DNA of 64,000 nucleotides from JAFGKK01 sp964521085 (lineage in GTDB: Bacteria > Chloroflexota > Anaerolineae > Anaerolineales > RBG-16-64-43), in assembly GCA_964521085.1 (NCBI GenBank), contig CAZFPL010000007.1, positions 36,357-100,356 on the forward strand, written 5' to 3'. The number at the start of each line of letters is the position of its first letter. Positions within the stretch are counted from its first letter, which is position 1. Below are positions 1-7,986 of the stretch, piece after piece. The notes below the pieces were generated by a model. The model was not told the origin of the DNA and made no database searches. It saw only the letters and a list, made by a program, of their open reading frames with translations. The position numbers and the translations under genes were made by a program.

Positions 1-206
1 TCTCCGGAACGGCCCTACGGGGTTAAAGTGAATCTTCCGGTCAAGAAGACCGACGCGGCCTCGTCTTCTTCCACGATGAAAGTATGGAAGGAAAAAAAGT
101 CCACGTCGGTCTGCGCTTTCGTATGCATTCCCACTATGTACACACGGTCCTTCCGGCGTCGGGATTGCCATCATTCCCTCTGCGTTCCATGGGCGCAATG
201 GACAGA
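1..206. other. Left edge, no gene recognised
   Basis: No credible coding region was found on either strand. There is an inverted repeat around 43-71 (AAGAAGAC ... GTCTTCTT) without a T-run. It lies just downstream of the stop of the minus-strand cyclophilin gene and could be part of its 3' end, but nothing more can be said. Confidence 0.4.
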
Positions 207-716
<510 letters not shown>

Positions 717-810
717 GATTTCTCCTTTTAGAGATGGTTTGATCGTGATCGCGCCGATGCCATGTCGTCCCGAGGCCTGATCGTTGGGCCGAGGGATTGG
801 TGACTCCTTT

Positions 811-970
811 TACCAAGCGATCCTATCCTCGTTCATTCGCNNNNNNNNNNNNNNNNNNNNNNNNNNNNNNNNNNNNNNNNNNNNNNNNNNNNNNNNNNNN
901 NNNNNNNNNNNNNNNNNNNNNNNNNNNNNNNNNNNNNNNNTACCAAGCGATCCTATCCTCGTTCATTCGC
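811..970. other. Scaffold gap (100 N) flanked by identical 30-bp ends
   Basis: Bases 841-940 are N. The 30 bases before the gap (811-840) are identical to the 30 bases after it (941-970). That is what results when two contigs sharing a short terminal overlap are joined with a fixed-length gap. The real distance is therefore probably -30 bp, with no missing sequence, unless a genuine tandem repeat lies here. No gene crosses the join convincingly. Confidence 0.9.
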
Positions 971-1008
971 CACCGATTCCTCGCGGCCTGAAAACCGCTC
1001 GGGATGGC

Positions 1009-2451
1009 TTACTCCGTCAGAAAGAAATCCTCTTCGAGTTTAATCCAATCGCTTCGGTCGTCCGTCTTCATCCGCGCCGAAAGCAGCGGATGCGCAGCCT
1101 GGATTTGCTGCGCGGCCTGCAGCGCCAGAATGCGCACGGCGGTATGCGCGCTTTCCGATGAGCGCAGTCGGCAGAAGTGGAACGCCTCTCGCAGATTCAT
1201 GCCCAGCACCAGGCGCCGTAGAAATCCGTTGGGAACGAGATAAGCGGCGGTTTCGGGGCCGAGTTCTTTTCGGAGCGCCCGGTAGGCATCGGCCGCCTTC
1301 TGCATGGCATTTTGATATTCGGCCAGAAAACCTGCTTCCTCGATCCAGCGCGGGGTGAGGTATCCGAGTTGACACGTCAAGGGGCCGGGAGTCTGGCTGG
1401 TGATGCGGTGGCGCTTGACCTCGAAGTACGCACCCTGGTCCATCACGGCTTCCAGTATATAGGTGACGTATTCCAATTCGCGAATCGGAGAATCACGGTC
1501 GCCGAGTGCTTCCAACAGCGCGTCGGCAAGAGTTTTCTTCTCTTCGAAAGAAGCTTTTCGGATGCGGGCAAGCGATTCCTCGTACCCCCATCCGCAAAAG
1601 CGGACTCCCGCGGCGGCCAGCGCCCGCTCCTCGGCATCCGCTTCGAAATGCACGAGTTTGATCCACCCGCGCGGCGAATGCTCCGGCGCCGCCGCCGGCA
1701 CTTCCATTTCGCTGGAAGCCCGGCGGTAGTTCTCCGGAGTGTCCCGCAGGTAGTTGTCCTCCTCCGCATATTTCACCAGAGTCGGCACTTCCGCCAGCGC
1801 CGCCTGCTTGATCTCCGCCCCGATTGCCCGCACTTCCATGAGCGGATGCGAGAGCATTTTCCGGATTGCATGCTCCAGCGCCCGCGCATTGATGGTGATC
1901 CCGACGTTGGCCAGGACCGCGGCCGGCAGCAGGTAGCGGCATACATCGACATAGCTTGAGCGGATCCGCCCCTCCCAGCGTGAATCACTCTCCCCCGCTT
2001 CCCTTGGAAGGCGCACCCGTGCCAGATCGCCGACCGCCTTCAGCGAACGCTGGTAGGTCTCCAGCAGGAACTCGCACGTTTCGCGGAAGAGTTTTTCCAT
2101 CGCGCTTCCGGAAACCTCGGGCGGCACGACGAATGCTCCGCTTGACCACTTTTGATAGCGGGTGCTTTTTTCGGTGAAGGACGCCAGCCGGTTGGACTCG
2201 ATGCACTCGATTGCCAGGCGCGAAACGTTCTCTGCGGCGATGTGCAGCACGGCATGCTCGGCGACGGAAGAATGGCCGTACCCGACCACCCATTTTTCAT
2301 GGAACTCGGCGGTCTTGCCTTCGCTCAATTCGGCGGCGGTCTGGTCGAAGGGTTCGGGGGAGCGCGAGGTTTTCGCGAACGCCACCGCGATCGTTTCGGG
2401 GGATAATTCCCGGGCCCGGAGGAGGTAAACTCTCCGTACGTTTTGACTCAT
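1009..2451 (-). CDS. Double-domain ThyX-like protein (FAD-dependent thymidylate synthase family)
   Basis: A 480-residue protein made of two ThyX-like halves; ordinary ThyX is about 220-250 residues and acts as a tetramer. ThyX methylates dUMP to dTMP using methylene-THF, NADPH and FAD. The N-half has GHSSVAEH (59-66), a degenerate signature SNRLASFTEKSTRY (86-99) and the NARALEHAIRKML block (188-200). The C-half has RHR (347-349) in a context lacking the S-x-R-Y tail, plus NLREAFHFCRLR near 420. So the RHR-x7-S signature is split over the two halves. ATG overlaps the ribF stop (ATGA). Thymidylate synthase activity is plausible but not certain; it could be a specialised paralogue. Confidence 0.85.
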   Translation of the reverse strand: MSQNVRRVYLLRARELSPETIAVAFAKTSRSPEPFDQTAAELSEGKTAEFHEKWVVGYGHSSVAEHAVLHIAAENVSRLAIECIESNRLASFTEKSTRYQKWSSGAFVVPPEVSGSAMEKLFRETCEFLLETYQRSLKAVGDLARVRLPREAGESDSRWEGRIRSSYVDVCRYLLPAAVLANVGITINARALEHAIRKMLSHPLMEVRAIGAEIKQAALAEVPTLVKYAEEDNYLRDTPENYRRASSEMEVPAAAPEHSPRGWIKLVHFEADAEERALAAAGVRFCGWGYEESLARIRKASFEEKKTLADALLEALGDRDSPIRELEYVTYILEAVMDQGAYFEVKRHRITSQTPGPLTCQLGYLTPRWIEEAGFLAEYQNAMQKAADAYRALRKELGPETAAYLVPNGFLRRLVLGMNLREAFHFCRLRSSESAHTAVRILALQAAQQIQAAHPLLSARMKTDDRSDWIKLEEDFFLTE

Positions 2452-3389
2452 GATCCCTCCTGAAGAATGCGCCGTGCCTGCTCGATGTCACGGACCATCT
2501 GGCCGCGCAGGGAATCCATATCCGGGAATTTCTTTTCCCCACGAAGGCGCTCCACAAATTCCACTCTCAGGGTTGACCCATAGAGGTCGCCGTCGAAATC
2601 CAGGAGGTGTGTTTCCACCGTTGCGGCGTGCGCGGATCCGTTTTCGAAAGTCGGACGAAGACCGATGCTGGTTACGCCGGCGTACCGCCGTCCCGCTGTG
2701 ACCGCCCAGGTGGCATACACGCTGTACGCGGGCACCACATACTCCGGCCATAGATCGAGGTTGGCGGTGGGCGTTCCCATCTTGCGCCCGCGCCCGGCGC
2801 CATGGATCACCGTTCCGGAAAGCGCAAAATGCCGGCCGAGCAACTCAGCGGCAAGACGCGGATTTCCTTCGGCAAGAGCTTGGCGGATCCGGCTGGAAGA
2901 AATCGGGCCCCGGGAGTGGTCGAGCGGGGGAATCACATACAGGGAAAAGCCGAGGGCGATGCTTTTTTCGGTGAGGTAGGCGACGTTTCCTTCGCGCTGA
3001 AATCCAAGCGAGAAGGATGGGCCGCACCAGAGCGAGCGGAGGCCCAGCCGCTTTTTCAAGGTCTGAAGAAATTCCGCGGCGGTGATCCGTGAAAAAGAGA
3101 GATCGAATGGCTGGAGGATGATGGCCTCGAGCGGCAACTCGCGGAGCATTGCGAGGCGCTCTTCCAGGGGAATCAGGTAGCGAAACGGGGGCGTGTCCGC
3201 CGCCGGTCGCAGCACGGCCCGCGGATGTGGGTAGAACGTCAGCACAACCGGTGATGCGTCGTCCTCCAGAGCGGCCTGGGTCATCGTATCCAGAAGGTGG
3301 CGATGCCCGCGATGCAGCCCGTCGAAGGATCCGATGGCGAGATAAACCCCCCGGAGCGCGGCGCTGTCGATCGATTCGAAGTATTGCAT
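2448..3389 (-). CDS. ribF: Bifunctional riboflavin kinase / FMN adenylyltransferase
   Basis: 313 residues, the usual RibF length. It converts riboflavin to FMN and then FAD. The N-terminal nucleotidyltransferase shows IGSFDGLHRGHRHLL (19-33); the C-terminal flavokinase shows GRKMGTPTANL near residue 200 and an ETHLLDFDGDLYG block near 260. It sits between truB (6 bp upstream) and the FAD-dependent ThyX-like gene, whose start overlaps its stop by 4 bp, so cofactor synthesis and a presumed FAD enzyme are likely translationally coupled. No FMN riboswitch is visible. Confidence 0.95.
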   Translation of the reverse strand: MQYFESIDSAALRGVYLAIGSFDGLHRGHRHLLDTMTQAALEDDASPVVLTFYPHPRAVLRPAADTPPFRYLIPLEERLAMLRELPLEAIILQPFDLSFSRITAAEFLQTLKKRLGLRSLWCGPSFSLGFQREGNVAYLTEKSIALGFSLYVIPPLDHSRGPISSSRIRQALAEGNPRLAAELLGRHFALSGTVIHGAGRGRKMGTPTANLDLWPEYVVPAYSVYATWAVTAGRRYAGVTSIGLRPTFENGSAHAATVETHLLDFDGDLYGSTLRVEFVERLRGEKKFPDMDSLRGQMVRDIEQARRILQEGS

Positions 3390-3395
3390 CGAGAT

Positions 3396-4280
3396 CTATA
3401 GGTCGATGAAAACTTTCTTCGGCTGCCAGGTCCCTGCAGCCGGATCCGCTTCCAGGACGGCAAGCAGCTCGCCGTCGGGAGCGATCGCCCGGGCGCGTCC
3501 GGCGGCTCCTTCCGGCGCTGGAATCGCGATACCGTTGCGGATCTTCACGGCATCCTCGGCGGTCAGCTGCACCGTCGCCCAACCCTCCAAGACCGCGCTG
3601 GCGGGCATAGCGGCCTTTTCCCAGGTCCCTTCGAGGAACCGGCGTTTCAGCTCTTCGAGCGGGGTCGCCCGTTCCACGGAAAACGGGCCCAGGCGGATGC
3701 GGCGAAGCGATACGAGATGGGCGTGCGAACCCATGGCTTCGCCGATGTCATGGGCGATCGAACGGATGTAGGTTCCGCGCGAGCAGCGGACGCGGACCAC
3801 CGCGTTGGGGCTCTCCCATCGCAGGAGGGAAAGCTCGTAGATATGAACTTTGCGCGGAGTCATATCCACTTCCTCTCCGCGCCGTGCGAGATCGTATGCC
3901 TTGCGTCCGCCGACTTTAATCGCCGAGTAAATGGGAGGGACCTGCAGCCGTTCGCCGACAAAGGTGGCCAGTTTCGCTTCGAGGGTTTCTTCGCGGAATG
4001 TGAACGGGCGCGTGGCGGTGATCCGCCCCGTAGCATCGAAGGTGGAAGTCGCCGCGCCGAATCGGATCGTGGCGAGATATTCCTTGTCCACTTCCAGCAG
4101 GTATTCGGCCAGCCGCGTGACCGCCCCCAGCAGGACGAGCAATACGCCCGATGCGTATGGATCGAGCGTCCCCGTGTGACCTACTTTGCGGATTTGGGTT
4201 CCACGCCGGACAATATTGACGATGTCGTGCGAGGTCGGTCCGGTGGGTTTGTCGATGACCAGCAGTCCAGGTTTTGGCAT
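3396..4280 (-). CDS. truB: tRNA pseudouridine(55) synthase
   Basis: 294 residues. TruB makes pseudouridine-55 in the T-loop of tRNAs. The N-terminus (LLVIDKPTGPTSHDIV) and the catalytic block HTGTLDPYASGVLL are clear, with the nucleophilic Asp at residue 40; RCSRGTYIRSIAHDIG near 165-180 is the second family block. A GGGAGGA ribosome site precedes the ATG. It is part of the nusA-infB-rbfA-truB-ribF order common to many bacteria. Confidence 0.96.
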   Translation of the reverse strand: MPKPGLLVIDKPTGPTSHDIVNIVRRGTQIRKVGHTGTLDPYASGVLLVLLGAVTRLAEYLLEVDKEYLATIRFGAATSTFDATGRITATRPFTFREETLEAKLATFVGERLQVPPIYSAIKVGGRKAYDLARRGEEVDMTPRKVHIYELSLLRWESPNAVVRVRCSRGTYIRSIAHDIGEAMGSHAHLVSLRRIRLGPFSVERATPLEELKRRFLEGTWEKAAMPASAVLEGWATVQLTAEDAVKIRNGIAIPAPEGAAGRARAIAPDGELLAVLEADPAAGTWQPKKVFIDL

Positions 4281-4347
4281 ATGAATCCTCCCTTTTCGAG
4301 AAGAGTCCCCTTTGCGATTATATCCCCTGCGATCCGCGGGCTTTGCC

Positions 4348-5346
4348 TCAGGCGGATGCCGGATTTTCCCCGGCGTGCTTTGCGGACAGCCATTCCTTTG
4401 TCCGTCGCAGCACCTCCTGCCGGACTTCCTCCAGACTTCCGGTTAACAGCGCGCCCGAGGCGGCGGGATGGCCTCCGCCGCCGAAGGAGATCGCCAGCGG
4501 GGTGACATCCAAACCGGCGACGACCCGCCAGCTTACTTTGATTTTTCCCGCCTCCTGCTCGATGAAGATCAAGGCCACTTCGTGCCCGTCGATCGAGGAG
4601 AGCACATTGACCAAATCGGCATCGTCGCGGCCGGGGTACCCTGCAGCGGATCGGTCGGCCAGCGTCAAACTTGTCCAAACGATGTTGCCATCCCGTTCCA
4701 ACCGGGAAAGCCCGGCTCCCCAATATCGAACCGCGGCAAAGGACCGCCTATACAGGCTGCGTTCAACCGTTTCCGGCAGCGAGCCGCCGGCGCGCATCAG
4801 CCTTTGGACAACTTCCAGGGTGTGCACTCCGGTGTTGGATGTGCGAAACCCGAGAGTGTCGGTGACTACGCCCGCCATCAGGCATACGGCCGCCTCGCGC
4901 GGGATGGGCAATTCCAATCCGTCGGCCAGGTCGACGATTAATTCCGCGGTCGATGCGGAGGATGGATCCACAAGGTTGACAGTGCCGAAACGGCCGTTGG
5001 TGATGTGATGGTCGATCATCACGTCGATTTGCGGGGCGGGGGCTTTCTCCGGCAGGCTGATCCGTTCCTGATCGGCGCAATCCACCAGGACGACGAGGTC
5101 GAATGGATTGGGAAGCTCCGCCCGGATCTCTCCCGCGCCCGGGAGGTAGCGGAAGACCGAGCTGATTCCCTCGATCAGCACGGGGTACGCCTTTTTCCCG
5201 GCCGCGCGCAGCATGTGCCCCAGGCCGAGCATCGAACCCAACGCATCTCCGTCCGGCCGCTGATGCGTCAGCAGAACCACGCTGCGGCTGCGGAAAAGAA
5301 GATTCTTGGTTTGGCGGATGCTTTCAGCGTCCATGCAGGGTTCCAT
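4348..5346 (-). CDS. nrnA: DHH/DHHA1 phosphoesterase, NrnA-like (nanoRNase / pAp phosphatase)
   Basis: About 332 residues. NrnA-type enzymes degrade 2-5-mer RNAs and dephosphorylate pAp, using two metal ions. Metal-binding motifs are visible: RPDGDALGS near the N-terminus, VLVDCAD, IDHHITNG and the C-terminal GGGGHPAASGA of DHHA1. The location between rbfA and truB matches many Gram-positive operons. The start is uncertain: a TTG at 5376 extends the frame by 10 residues, the ATG at 5346 is used here, and another ATG lies at 5334; none has a strong ribosome site. Confidence 0.92.
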   Translation of the reverse strand: MEPCMDAESIRQTKNLLFRSRSVVLLTHQRPDGDALGSMLGLGHMLRAAGKKAYPVLIEGISSVFRYLPGAGEIRAELPNPFDLVVLVDCADQERISLPEKAPAPQIDVMIDHHITNGRFGTVNLVDPSSASTAELIVDLADGLELPIPREAAVCLMAGVVTDTLGFRTSNTGVHTLEVVQRLMRAGGSLPETVERSLYRRSFAAVRYWGAGLSRLERDGNIVWTSLTLADRSAAGYPGRDDADLVNVLSSIDGHEVALIFIEQEAGKIKVSWRVVAGLDVTPLAISFGGGGHPAASGALLTGSLEEVRQEVLRRTKEWLSAKHAGENPASA

Positions 5347-5398
5347 AAATCCGCGAATTCCGATTCCGTGTTTCAACCGGGATTTCGCGGCCGGATTT

Positions 5399-5749
5399 TT
5401 ATTTCCCCTTCAGTGAATCAATCAGATTTTCGATGTGTTCCGCGCGGTCGGGGATGACATCCCAACGGAACCGCAGCGCCGGAAAAGTGCGCAGCGGGAT
5501 GCGCGCGGCGAGTGCGCTGCGCAGGAATCCCTTCGCGCCCTCCAGCCCATGCAGGATTTCCGCCTGCCGGGCCTCGTCGCACTCCACGGCCGAGATGAAA
5601 ATGTTGGCCAGGGCGAACTCGCGGTCCACGCGGACCTCGGTGACGGTGATCATCTGCAAACGCGGATCGGACGTCTCGCGCAGCAGGATATCCGCCAGTT
5701 CGGTGCGGATGCGTTCTCCCAATCGCAGCGCGCGTGCGGGGTTTGGCAT
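5399..5749 (-). CDS. rbfA: 30S ribosome-binding factor
   Basis: 116 residues, standard length. RbfA binds immature 30S subunits and helps 16S 5'-end maturation. Recognisable are RLGERIRTELADIL at the N-terminus, DPRLQMITVTEV and FRWDVIPDRAEHIENLI near the C-terminus. The ribosome site AGGAGG lies inside the last codons of infB, 3 bp upstream of the start, indicating coupled expression. Confidence 0.96.
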   Translation of the reverse strand: MPNPARALRLGERIRTELADILLRETSDPRLQMITVTEVRVDREFALANIFISAVECDEARQAEILHGLEGAKGFLRSALAARIPLRTFPALRFRWDVIPDRAEHIENLIDSLKGK

Positions 5750-5752
5750 ACG

Positions 5753-7537
5753 TCACACCTCCTGCAGGATGAAGAATTCCAATATGTCGCCAACCTGGAT
5801 CTCATGGAAATCGCGCACCCCTACGCCGCATTCGAAGCCCTGGCGCACCTCGCGGACGTCTTCCTTTTCGTGCCGCAGGGAACTGACTTCGCCCTCGAAA
5901 ACCACCTTGCCGGAGTGTAGGACGCGGACCTTGGAATTCCGGCGCGCTTCCCCCTCGCGCATAATGCATCCGGCGATTTTCCCGATTTTCGAGATGTTGA
6001 ATATCGCGCGGACTTCCGCCCGGCCGGTTGTCACCGCTTTCTTTTCCGGTTCGAGCATGCCTTTAAGAGCCTTATCGACATCTTCAGTCAGACGGTAGAT
6101 GACGTCGTACAACCGCACCGAGACACCCTCGGTTTCGGCGGCGTGTTGGGCGGAGGTATCTTCCTGAACGGAGAAGCCGACCACGATCGCGTTGGACGCC
6201 GAGGCCAGCATGATGTCGTTTTCGGTGATGTTCCCGGTTTCGGCGTAGAGAATATTGACTTTCAAGTCCTCCGTACCAAGTCCGTTCAGGGAATTGACGA
6301 TCGGCTCGAGCGATCCCTGGCCGTCGGCTTTGATGATCAATTTCAATTCCTTCATCTCGCCGGCCTTGAATTTTTCAAAAACCTGCTCCAGGCTGATGGG
6401 TTTGTGCGGACCCTGCAGGGCGGTCTTGGCCGCCAGTTTGCGTTCGGCGGTCAGCGTGCGCGCTTCGCGCTCGCTGGGGAGCACTTCGATCAGGTCGCCC
6501 GCCTGCGGAAGGTCCGACAGGCCGAGGATTGAAACCGGCGTGGAGGGCCCGGCTTCTTCGATCGGCGCGCCGTGGAAATCATACATCGCCCGGATCTTGC
6601 CGTGGGCCTGGCCGGCCACCAATGTGTCCCCGAGATGGAGTGTCCCATTTTGAACAAGCAGCGAGGCGATCGGGCCTTTGGCTTTGTCGAGCTGGGCTTC
6701 GATCACGCTTCCGATTAATTTACCGGCGGGATTGGCCAGGATTTTTGTATTCTCAGCGGTCAGAACCACAGCCTCCAGAAGGTCGTCCACGCCGATCCGT
6801 TTTTTAGCGGATACCGGGACCACCAGCGTATCGCCGCCATAATCGTCGGGAACGAGTCCGACTTCGGAAAGCTGGTGCTTGACCTTGTCGGGGTTGGCGT
6901 TGGGTTTGTCGATTTTATTCAGGGCTACAACGATCGGCACCCGCGCCGCCCGGGCATGGGCCAGCGCTTCGCGCGTTTGCGGCATCACGCCGTCATCGGC
7001 GGCGACGACCAGAATGACGATGTCGGTCACCTGGGCTCCGCGCGCGCGCATGGCGGTGAACGCGGCGTGGCCGGGTGTGTCGAGAAATGTAATCAGGCGG
7101 GAGTTGTGAGTCACCTGGTAGGCGCCGATGCGCTGGGTGATGCCGCCGGCCTCGGCGGACGCGACATCGGTCGAACGGATGGCATCCAGCAGGGAGGTTT
7201 TTCCGTGGTCGACGTGCCCGAGGATGGTGACCACCGGCGGCCGGGGTTTGAGGAGTTTCGGATCTTCTTTATCAAGGGCTTGGCGCCAGGCCGGCGCCTC
7301 TTCGACCGCTTCGGGCTTGGCCTCTTCGACCTGTTTTTCAGGTTCGGCGTCGAAGCCCATCTCATGAATGATGATGGCGGCGGTGTCGAAATCGATTTGC
7401 TGGTTGATATTGGCCATCACCCCGTTGGCCATCAGCTGCTTGATCAGGTCGATCGGGCTGGCTTGAATACGTTCGGCCAGGGCGCGAACTGTCAGCGTCG
7501 GGGGAAGTTCCACAATCTTTCTTCCTTCATTGCCCAT
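5753..7537 (-). CDS. infB: Translation initiation factor IF-2 (short form)
   Basis: 594 residues. It is the GTPase that places initiator tRNA on the 30S subunit. GTPase motifs are clear: GHVDHGKTSLLDAI (G1), DTPGHAAF (G3) and NKIDKPNANP (G4), followed by the beta-barrel and C-terminal domains. A single IF2-N-like helical segment (VRALAERIQASPIDLIKQLM) starts the protein. The long charged N-terminal region seen in E. coli (890 residues) is absent, leaving a compact form like that of some thermophiles and Chloroflexota. A GGAGG site precedes the ATG. Confidence 0.97.
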   Translation of the reverse strand: MGNEGRKIVELPPTLTVRALAERIQASPIDLIKQLMANGVMANINQQIDFDTAAIIIHEMGFDAEPEKQVEEAKPEAVEEAPAWRQALDKEDPKLLKPRPPVVTILGHVDHGKTSLLDAIRSTDVASAEAGGITQRIGAYQVTHNSRLITFLDTPGHAAFTAMRARGAQVTDIVILVVAADDGVMPQTREALAHARAARVPIVVALNKIDKPNANPDKVKHQLSEVGLVPDDYGGDTLVVPVSAKKRIGVDDLLEAVVLTAENTKILANPAGKLIGSVIEAQLDKAKGPIASLLVQNGTLHLGDTLVAGQAHGKIRAMYDFHGAPIEEAGPSTPVSILGLSDLPQAGDLIEVLPSEREARTLTAERKLAAKTALQGPHKPISLEQVFEKFKAGEMKELKLIIKADGQGSLEPIVNSLNGLGTEDLKVNILYAETGNITENDIMLASASNAIVVGFSVQEDTSAQHAAETEGVSVRLYDVIYRLTEDVDKALKGMLEPEKKAVTTGRAEVRAIFNISKIGKIAGCIMREGEARRNSKVRVLHSGKVVFEGEVSSLRHEKEDVREVRQGFECGVGVRDFHEIQVGDILEFFILQEV

Positions 7538-7604
7538 CGTGCACCTCCAGTCCTCACCGATCTCCCCGGCGTCGTCGACAGGGATTTTTCGCGGCCGAAT
7601 TATT

Positions 7605-7937
7605 TCATGCCGTCCCTCCGGCCGTTTTCGGGGGATCGGTTTCCATTTCCTCGTCGGGTGGGAGCCGGAGCATGTGGCTTTCCAGTGCTTCCCGCTCGGG
7701 AGGAGTGAGTTCCGTTTTTAGTGCCTGGTTGAGTGCGCCCAGCAGGGCTTTCTCCCAGCAGCGTCGCCGGTCGTGGAGGTACGCCCCGCGTCCGGCCGCT
7801 TTTCCACTCGGGTCGATCCGGATGCCTTCTGGACCGCGGACGACTCGAATGAGGGAACGTTTGGCGAGCGCTTCCCGGCAGCCGATGCACGTCCTCAGCG
7901 GCACGTGCTTTGGTTGAGCCGTTTTTTTCTGGCTCAT
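7605..7937 (-). CDS. ylxR: YlxR (DUF448) RNA-binding protein
   Basis: 110 residues from the chosen ATG. Family hallmarks are RTCIGCREALAKRSLIRVV and GRGAYLHDRRRCWEKA. YlxR, also called RnpM, sits between nusA and infB in many bacteria; in B. subtilis it has been reported to bind RNase P RNA and modulate its activity. The frame is open further upstream into nusA, but AGGAA lies 6 bases before the ATG at 7937, with an alternative ATG two codons earlier, so the short form is preferred. The RNase P RNA gene itself is at 28.8 kb. Confidence 0.9.
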   Translation of the reverse strand: MSQKKTAQPKHVPLRTCIGCREALAKRSLIRVVRGPEGIRIDPSGKAAGRGAYLHDRRRCWEKALLGALNQALKTELTPPEREALESHMLRLPPDEEMETDPPKTAGGTA

Positions 7938-7986
7938 CGCCATTTCCTGAAAAACCGTTCCACGCTTTTCGGATGCTCCAGGATCG

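Noticed and set aside
784..1161. Open frames running across the N run
   Set aside because: They exist only because N codons contain no stop; neither side has a ribosome site or family-like sequence, and the gap is a scaffold artefact.
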